46,404 nucleotides of DNA, from contig CALAOB010000143.1 of the NCBI GenBank assembly GCA_937927445.1, positions 1 through 46,404 of the forward strand, in the 5' to 3' direction. The translations under genes and the position numbers were made by a program. Positions 41,983 through 46,404 of this stretch are shown here, one piece after another (the stretch's first letter is position 1; each line of letters begins with the position of its first letter). The stretch is from an uncultured Oribacterium sp. (GTDB taxonomy: Bacteria; Bacillota; Clostridia; Lachnospirales; Lachnospiraceae). Below the pieces are notes generated by a model, which was not told the origin of the DNA, made no database searches, and saw only the letters and a list, made by a program, of their open reading frames with translations.

Positions 41983-42954
41983 TTATGCCAGCTCGGACCA
42001 GTCGGTGGTGTCACCTACATAGATGTCCTTTACCTGCTCGGAAGTAAGATCATCGACCGGGTTGTCGTTATTTACCACAACGGCGATACCATCCATCGCG
42101 ATGACCTGACCCTGTGCACCCTTGGCGGTCTCCTCATCCTTCAGCTCACGGGAAGCCATACCGATATCGCAGACACCCTCGATGGAAGATGTTACGCCGG
42201 TAGTAGAGTCAGACTGCTGAACCTCTACGGTGACATCGCTGTTGAGTGCCTTGTATGCCTCTGCCAGCTTCTCCATCACCGGTGTAACAGAGCTGGAGCC
42301 TGCGACGGTGACCTTACCGCTCTTACCAGATGCTGTATACGCACCCTGGTTGCCCTGAGAGATATAACCGTTGTCCTCAACGACCTTCTGACCCTCCTCG
42401 GAGAAGATGAAGTTGATGAAATCCTGTGCCACATCGGAAACCTCACCGGTGGTGACGATGTTGAATGGACGTGCGATCTTGTAGCTGCCATCCTTGATGT
42501 CATCGACGGTTGCGGCTGCGCCGTCGATCTTCAGTGCCTTTACGGAATCGTTGAGAGAGCCGAGGGAGATGTAACCGATGGCCTGCTTATCACCTGCGAC
42601 AGAAGTGATCATAACCTCGGTGGAGTTGGTGATTTCTGCGTCATCGGTGGTGTAATCGACCTTCTCACCGGAAGCATCCTTCTGCTCTACACCGAAAAGC
42701 TCGATGAATGCGCCTCTGGTACCGGAACCATCCTCACGGGAGATGACATCGATGGCACCCTCCATGGAAGCGCCGGCTGCCTCGGTCTGTGCCTCGGTTG
42801 CTGCGGCCTCGGTCGCGGCTGCTGTGGTATCTGCGGCTGCCGCTGCAGTTGTATCTGCCGCTGGTGCAACGGTCTCGGTAGCGCTCGCGCCACATGCGGT
42901 CATCATCGACATCACCATCACAGCGCCAAGTGCAAGCTTGATTGACTTCTTCAT
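41983..42954 (-). CDS. pstS: phosphate-binding lipoprotein PstS
   Basis: Extracytoplasmic receptor delivering phosphate to PstCA. 323 residues. Signal peptide with lipobox MMTAC (C21). A tether of about 40 residues made almost only of A, T and E (about 24-62) follows, then the binding domain: DVISREDGSGTRGAF (phosphate loop), VAGSSSVTPVMEKLAEAY, and EVQQSDSTTGVTSSIEGVCDIGMASREL. The two half-domains appear in the PstS order used by gram-positive bacteria. Starts after GGAGGATTA, first gene of the operon. Confidence 0.96.
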   Translation of the reverse strand: MKKSIKLALGAVMVMSMMTACGASATETVAPAADTTAAAAADTTAAATEAAATEAQTEAAGASMEGAIDVISREDGSGTRGAFIELFGVEQKDASGEKVDYTTDDAEITNSTEVMITSVAGDKQAIGYISLGSLNDSVKALKIDGAAATVDDIKDGSYKIARPFNIVTTGEVSDVAQDFINFIFSEEGQKVVEDNGYISQGNQGAYTASGKSGKVTVAGSSSVTPVMEKLAEAYKALNSDVTVEVQQSDSTTGVTSSIEGVCDIGMASRELKDEETAKGAQGQVIAMDGIAVVVNNDNPVDDLTSEQVKDIYVGDTTDWSELA

Positions 42955-43074
42955 AATGTAATCCTCCTCAATGTGCGGACCGTGGGGCGGTCGTCTGTCG
43001 ACCTCTCTTTTTTATCCCCATCGATCCCTTTTGTTTTCTTTTTACCTTTGTCATGTTTTCCTGACTACGCCTAC

Positions 43075-43129
43075 ATACTAGGGGAGTTTTGTAAAGTCGG
43101 CCCTCATGCTTCTGTAAATTTTCTGTAAA
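43075..43129 (-). promoter_or_regulatory. PhoB-dependent promoter of the pst-pho operon
   Basis: Minus-strand TTTACA occurs at 43124-43129, 43113-43118 and 43090-43095. The first two are exactly 11 nt apart and the third is 23 nt from the second (about two turns). These are PHO-box-like direct repeats. A -10 TAGTAT follows at 43075-43080, and no sigma-A -35 lies at 17 nt, as expected of an activator-dependent promoter. The pstS start is about 120 nt downstream, leaving a leader that holds nothing else obvious. Confidence 0.78.
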
Positions 43130-43134
43130 AAAAG

Positions 43135-43349
43135 CCGGAGGGCCGGTAACGAAACACCAATACTCCGAGCTCGGAAGACTCTAAAATCCCATCCATAAGA
43201 AGTACTAAGCCCTCTGCAATCACTGAGTTTTCTTGATGAAAACTCAGCGTTGCAGAGGGTGCTAAGGAAAAATGCTCTAAGTACTTCTAATGGATGGGAT
43301 TTTGATTCTTCACGACCTCTCCGTATGGGTTTTGTTACCGGCCCTTCGG
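43135..43349. repeat. nested-palindrome element, copy C
   Basis: 215 bp between the SDR gene and the pst promoter. Outer arms 43135-43155 / 43329-43349 match at 19 of 21. The conserved module TACTCCGAGCTCGGAAGACT (43161-43180) corresponds to copy A. Middle arms 43183-43206 / 43280-43303 match at 23 of 24. The core 43209-43273, with hairpin 43210-43259, is identical to copy A over 65 nt. It abuts the PHO boxes: the first arm starts 5 nt from the distal TTTACA. Confidence 0.85.
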
Positions 43350-43353
43350 AGTT

Positions 43354-43374
43354 TTCTGCTGCAAAGCAGCAGAA
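43354..43374. repeat. perfect hairpin downstream of the SDR gene
   Basis: TTCTGCTGC/GCAGCAGAA with an AAA loop, 10 nt after the SDR stop and directly beside copy C. No T-run follows on the minus strand, so it is a weak or cooperative terminator. Confidence 0.5.
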
Positions 43375-43384
43375 GTCATGTCAT

Positions 43385-44227
43385 TTAAACGCCCTGGTAG
43401 ATGTGGAAGCCGCCGTCGATCGGGAGGATCGTGCCGGTGACGAAGCGGGAGCCGCGTGGGTCGACGAGGTAGAGGAGGCCGCCGACGAGGTCTTCGATTC
43501 TGCCGAAGCTGCCCATCGGGGTGCCGTCGACGATGTGCTGTGTGCGTGGCTTCGGGGTGCCGTCCTCGTTAAACTGGAGGGCGTGGTTCTGTGTGGTATG
43601 GAAGAAGCCTGGTGCGACGGCGTTCACACGGATGCCGCTCTTTGCGAAGTAGATCGCACACCACTCGGTGAAGCTGGCGACGCCGGCCTTTCCTGCGGAG
43701 TAGCCCGGGATGCGTGTCAGCGGATGGTAGGCGGACATCGAGGAGTTGTTCACGATGTTCGCATTCTCCTGCCCCTTCAGTGCCTCGCCGAAGACCTGGG
43801 TCGGCAGCATGGTGCCGTAGATGTTGAGGTCGAGCTCACGATGCACATTCTCGAGGTCGATAGAGAAGAAGGTATCCTCTCCCTCGGCGGCTTCGCAGAA
43901 GTAATCCTGCGGTACCTGGGCAGACTTCACAGCACCGCCGGCACAGTTCACGAGGATGTTGATGTGGCCGTAGTGCGCGAGGATCTCTTCGCGGGCGGAG
44001 ATCAGACTTTCCCGGTCGAGTACATTGGCCGACACCGCCATGGCTTCGCCGCCATCCGCCGTAATGTCCGCTACGACCTTCTCTCCGTTTTCCTTACTTC
44101 TGCCGAGCACAGCTACCTTCGCACCGCACGCTGCCAGTGCGCGGGCATACATGCCGCCGATGACACCGGTGCCGCCGGTCACCACGGCCACCTGTCCGCC
44201 GAGATCAATCTTAAATGGTACATCCAT
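43385..44227 (-). CDS. SDR-family oxidoreductase, probably fructuronate reductase-like
   Basis: 280 residues. Classical short-chain dehydrogenase: VVTGGTGVIGGMY cofactor loop (about 16-26), NILVNCAGG (NAG motif, about 90), catalytic serines around S163-S165, and YSAGK with Y176 and K180. GIRVNAVAPGFFHTTQN and GTILPIDGGF close the fold. The insert of about 25 residues after the NCAGG motif (SAQVPQDYFCEAAEGED) and the length resemble the SDR-type D-mannonate oxidoreductases of Bacillota (YjmF/UxuB-type), which reduce D-fructuronate; that assignment is tentative. A LacI-type operator and a long leader lie upstream, fitting sugar-acid control. No uxaC/uxuA lies nearby. Confidence 0.7.
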   Translation of the reverse strand: MDVPFKIDLGGQVAVVTGGTGVIGGMYARALAACGAKVAVLGRSKENGEKVVADITADGGEAMAVSANVLDRESLISAREEILAHYGHINILVNCAGGAVKSAQVPQDYFCEAAEGEDTFFSIDLENVHRELDLNIYGTMLPTQVFGEALKGQENANIVNNSSMSAYHPLTRIPGYSAGKAGVASFTEWCAIYFAKSGIRVNAVAPGFFHTTQNHALQFNEDGTPKPRTQHIVDGTPMGSFGRIEDLVGGLLYLVDPRGSRFVTGTILPIDGGFHIYQGV

Positions 44228-44325
44228 CGTTTCTTCCTCCTTATATTTCCGATTATGTCAGACGAAGGCCTATACCCCCTCTGATCTGCTATCTGAAGCA
44301 GTGTTCGTTCCAGCATGCCTTCACA

Positions 44326-44362
44326 CAGGCGGGTTTTCATCCCGCTCCAGTCTGTGAAAATC
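44326..44362 (-). promoter_or_regulatory. leader hairpin upstream of the SDR gene
   Basis: On the minus strand TTCACA...GCGGG pairs with CCCGC...TGTGTGAA, enclosing an A-rich loop, in the roughly 180-nt leader. Could be a regulatory or stabilising structure. The rest of 44228-44405 shows no reading frame with a ribosome-binding site. Confidence 0.4.
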
Positions 44363-44410
44363 ATGAATGTGACTTCATTATGCACTACCCGTTTCCAGAT
44401 GTCGAGCGTT

Positions 44411-44438
44411 AAATTATTAACCGGTTTACCACACGCAA
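44411..44438 (-). promoter_or_regulatory. promoter with LacI-type operator upstream of the SDR gene
   Basis: Minus-strand TTGCGT (44433-44438), a 16-nt spacer and TAATTT (44411-44416). The spacer holds TAAACCGGTTAA (44417-44428), a near-perfect dyad centred on CCGG, the usual form of LacI/GalR-family sites. A repressor there would block the promoter. Confidence 0.5.
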
Positions 44439-44514
44439 TTTCGTGATTTCTGAAGAAGCCGCAATCGTCGTCAGGCAGGCTTCGGAATGTCATCCTTCAC
44501 CGACAGAATCCGGC

Positions 44515-44564
44515 AAAAGAAAACTGCTCCGCGTATCTGTCTGCTGCAACAGATACACGGAGCA
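44515..44564 (-). terminator. terminator of the small membrane-protein gene
   Basis: TGCTCCGTGTATCTGT/ACAGATACGCGGAGCA (one mismatch) with TTTTCTTTT on the minus strand (44515-44524), 70 nt after the stop codon. Confidence 0.85.
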
Positions 44565-44633
44565 ATCATCTATAGGGGTTATCAATTTAAGGAAATATCA
44601 ACTGTTATGATGCAGGCATCGATTCAGACGCTT

Positions 44634-44855
44634 TCAGGCATCAAGATGATGTACCACGATACCGCATACCACGATGCCGGCCATGGCAACGAAGAAATAC
44701 TGTAAGCACTGTGCTGCTGCCGGAAGACCTGCACTGATCAGCAGTCCACTGAGAAGCAGTGTAACACATGCAATCACGATGGCTCCTGCCTCGAATGTAA
44801 CCAGGAGCTCCGAAACGAAATCCATAAATCCATTGATTCTTGACGTATCGTTCAT
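44634..44855 (-). CDS. small membrane protein, two helices
   Basis: 73 residues. After MNDTSRINGFMDFVSELL come two hydrophobic stretches (about 22-45, GAIVIACVTLLLSGLLISAGL, and 50-68, YFFVAMAGIVVCGIVV) and a short end HHLDA. GAGGAG lies 8 nt before the ATG. It has its own promoter and terminator, so it is expressed as a single gene. The size and hairpin-like topology recall holins or pilin-like TrbC proteins, but no motif decides it. Confidence 0.6.
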   Translation of the reverse strand: MNDTSRINGFMDFVSELLVTFEAGAIVIACVTLLLSGLLISAGLPAAAQCLQYFFVAMAGIVVCGIVVHHLDA

Positions 44856-44967
44856 ATAAACATCTCCTCTCGATCATGGTCTCATGACCACGTACAGCAG
44901 ACATCTGCTGTAATGAAAAAAGCCTGTGAAACATCCTGTTGGAATGGTTCTCATTCCTTATATTTAT

Positions 44968-44995
44968 ATTATATCGCAATTTTTTCAGTTGTGAA
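44968..44995 (-). promoter_or_regulatory. promoter of the small membrane-protein gene
   Basis: Minus-strand TTCACA (44990-44995), a 16-nt spacer and TATAAT (44968-44973). A perfect ACAGCAG/CTGCTGT hairpin lies in the leader near 44893-44911. Confidence 0.6.
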
Positions 44996-45062
44996 GGGCT
45001 TTATACGAATGATAAATTTCTTTTATAATACTAATTAATTGAAGTTATTTCTCGCGCACATT

Positions 45063-45081
45063 TGTCCGTGTTGTACGGACA
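45063..45081. repeat. perfect 7-bp hairpin in the 350-nt gap right of the membrane-protein gene
   Basis: TGTCCGT/ACGGACA with a GTTGT loop. The gap 44996-45206 is AT-rich and otherwise shows only this dyad; no T-run follows on either side. Confidence 0.4.
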
Positions 45082-45206
45082 CGCTTATATTATCGGCCTC
45101 CGTCTAGTTCACCATATGAGATTCGTCGTGCACTCATCACATAAGCGAAAGCAGACGGTAAGGCACTTGTCAAATATCAGTTACATCCTCAAGTCCTACT
45201 ACTTCT

Positions 45207-46364
45207 TTAAAGAAACAACACATCCACTGCATCCGAATTAACCGTCCTTCTTCTATGCGCACTCTGCATAAGCTTTTTAAATGTCGCTTCATCTCCTCGA
45301 TTTTTTGCATCCTGCAGCAGGAAGGCAAAGAATGCGGTCTGATCATACTGACATTTCTGAATGGCCAGAGAAGCGATCTCGACTGCTTTTGCACGATCCC
45401 GGTCCTTATAATAATCTATAAGGATATTATAAGGTTCCTCTTCCTTTCCGAGATGTTTTTCAAAATACCTGGCACATTTGTCTTCCTCCCCAAGCTCACG
45501 GTAAAGCTTGGCGGCTTCTGGGCCAAAATATCCGCTTCCTGCTTTCATCATAATCTCAGCACGTTTGAGATTTTCTTCCCTTGTTGTACATATTGCATTC
45601 GCCAGATCCATCATTGGATCCGCCACACCGTAACAATCATAAAGTTCATTGTCGTATATTTCCTTAAGAATACTTTTCTTCACTTCCCATGATTCTTTTT
45701 CAAATCCACCATGTTTCAGGAGTGCCTCCACGATATCACAGACTTCGTCTATCTCAGGCTGATCATCGATATATGGCTCATCCATCAGATCTGAAATGAG
45801 TTCTGAAATCTGAGTCCAGGCTCCTTTCAGGAATGATGCCTGTTGTGCTTCCTTCTTATCGGATTTTCCAAAATAATCAATTAACGCTGATATATGTCGG
45901 ATTCTCTCCTCATCGCGATATTTGTCCCAATAATGTTTATCTTTTTTAATTTTATTGACATACTCCCTTTTATATCTATCGAAATCATCTCGCAGTTTCT
46001 TCTTTAGTTCCATCAATAACGGATCTGTAGCCGAAATTGAAATGCAGTAATCTGTCACGCAATCTTTGAAAAACTCCATTTCAAAGGCCTTTGCTATTTT
46101 CTCTGCTGCACAGCGGATATCACCCACACTGCATCTGCAAGATTCAATATAATCACGAAGAAGTTCATCCCTGTGTAATAAAAGAATCCCCTCCTCTACA
46201 GCCATGTTCAGATTCATAAACTCATCTTCACAGCTATCATCGGTATCCGGATGATCCACTATGATGAATTTGAGCCCGATAATTTCATCCAGTATCTCAA
46301 ACGCCGGCTTATACTCCTCCAGCACTATCAAATCATGACAGCCTCTGACTGTTGCTGATTTCAT
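45207..46364 (-). CDS. TPR-like protein of unknown function, possibly 5'-truncated
   Basis: 385 residues, soluble, almost all helical. The C-terminal half has TPR-like pairs (DLANAICTTREENLKRAEIMMKA, AAKLYRELGEEDKCARYFEKHL, NILIDYYKDRDRAKAVEIASLAIQ). The N-terminal half carries no motif I know. Codon use is AT-richer (AAA, GAA, ATA common) than in all genes to the left. There is no ribosome-binding site before the ATG, and an in-frame stop lies 9 nt upstream, so the true N-terminus may have been lost. The C-terminal pattern resembles the tails of SWIM zinc-finger proteins, which would put the missing N-terminus beyond the window; low confidence. Confidence 0.5.
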   Translation of the reverse strand: MKSATVRGCHDLIVLEEYKPAFEILDEIIGLKFIIVDHPDTDDSCEDEFMNLNMAVEEGILLLHRDELLRDYIESCRCSVGDIRCAAEKIAKAFEMEFFKDCVTDYCISISATDPLLMELKKKLRDDFDRYKREYVNKIKKDKHYWDKYRDEERIRHISALIDYFGKSDKKEAQQASFLKGAWTQISELISDLMDEPYIDDQPEIDEVCDIVEALLKHGGFEKESWEVKKSILKEIYDNELYDCYGVADPMMDLANAICTTREENLKRAEIMMKAGSGYFGPEAAKLYRELGEEDKCARYFEKHLGKEEEPYNILIDYYKDRDRAKAVEIASLAIQKCQYDQTAFFAFLLQDAKNRGDEATFKKLMQSAHRRRTVNSDAVDVLFL

Positions 46365-46396
46365 GAGCTGTCATGGAACTGCTCTCATGAGCTGTC
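46361..46396. repeat. 12-bp direct repeat at the window edge
   Basis: TCATGAGCTGTC occurs at 46361-46372 and 46385-46396, a 24-nt period. It covers the start of the TPR-like ORF. On the minus strand another frame stays open from the window edge to 46333, encoding TAHESSSMTAHEIS, so the repeat may be coding in an upstream gene. Confidence 0.55.
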
Positions 46397-46404
46397 GCTG
46401 AGCT

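Noticed and set aside
24128..43349. Nested palindromes as a CRISPR array, IS element or retron
   Set aside because: Copies are single and kilobases apart, with no spacers. No transposase or reverse transcriptase frame lies in or near any copy, and I saw no target-site duplication.
44179..44493. 104-residue minus-strand frame upstream of the SDR gene
   Set aside because: It overlaps the SDR start, lacks a ribosome-binding site, begins upstream of the promoter with operator, and its protein looks like random translation.
45063..45081. Hairpin as terminator of the right-end ORF
   Set aside because: The stem is perfect but has only 7 bp and no T-run on either strand; it is listed only as a repeat.

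Overview
The window looks like the chromosome of a GC-rich member of the Bacillota, most likely a Lachnospiraceae-type clostridium. Three things point there: strong AGGAGG-type ribosome-binding sites with consensus sigma-A promoters, protein families I associate with that group (DUF4364, DUF5716/5717-like, DUF5722, DUF1015 beside serC-serA), and the order pstSCAB-phoU-phoBR. I cannot name the genus. Most genes are on the minus strand. There are no phage genes, transposases, CRISPR arrays or rRNA genes.

Layout. 1-8.2 kb: a secreted cell-wall-binding-repeat protein and valS, then a compact three-gene module (TPR-like protein, degenerate actin/Hsp70-like ATPase, large solenoid protein) of unknown function. 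8.2-10.4 kb: a DUF4364 regulator and an aspartate-type aminotransferase. 10.5-14.3 kb: a tight operon of metallophosphoesterase, scpA, scpB, dUTPase and a TPR lipoprotein. 14.4-20.9 kb: a small XRE regulator, ftsH, the serine operon serC-serA-DUF1015, and tRNA-Arg(CCG). 21-25.6 kb: an RpiR/MurR regulator, uvrB and leuB. 25.6-29.1 kb: a zinc-ribbon membrane protein, an SPFH protein with zinc ribbons, and luxS. 29.3-35.6 kb: a short brnQ, two secreted proteins, tyrS and a DAHP synthase gene. 35.8-43 kb: a complete phosphate regulon, pstS-pstC-pstA-pstB-orf68-phoU-phoB-phoR, behind a promoter with TTTACA PHO-box-like repeats. 43.4-44.5 kb: an SDR oxidoreductase with a probable LacI-type operator. 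44.6-46.4 kb: an AT-richer end with a small membrane protein and a TPR-like ORF that may be 5'-truncated.

The most unusual feature is a dispersed family of intergenic nested palindromes: three full copies (24128-24376, 29079-29291, 43135-43349), one internal-deletion derivative (35741-35820) and one core-only relative that works as a terminator (8924-8984). Two copies share a 65-nt identical core. In every full copy the core is flanked by inverted arms that pair almost perfectly within the copy but differ in sequence between copies. This is block-wise compensatory change, expected either of a structured RNA or of a palindrome maintained by arm-to-arm conversion. I know of no described family that matches.

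Several promoters are embedded in the terminator of the gene before (10387-10415, 33092-33120). Many start codons were moved downstream from the longest open frame to the one with a well-spaced ribosome-binding site; each entry says so.
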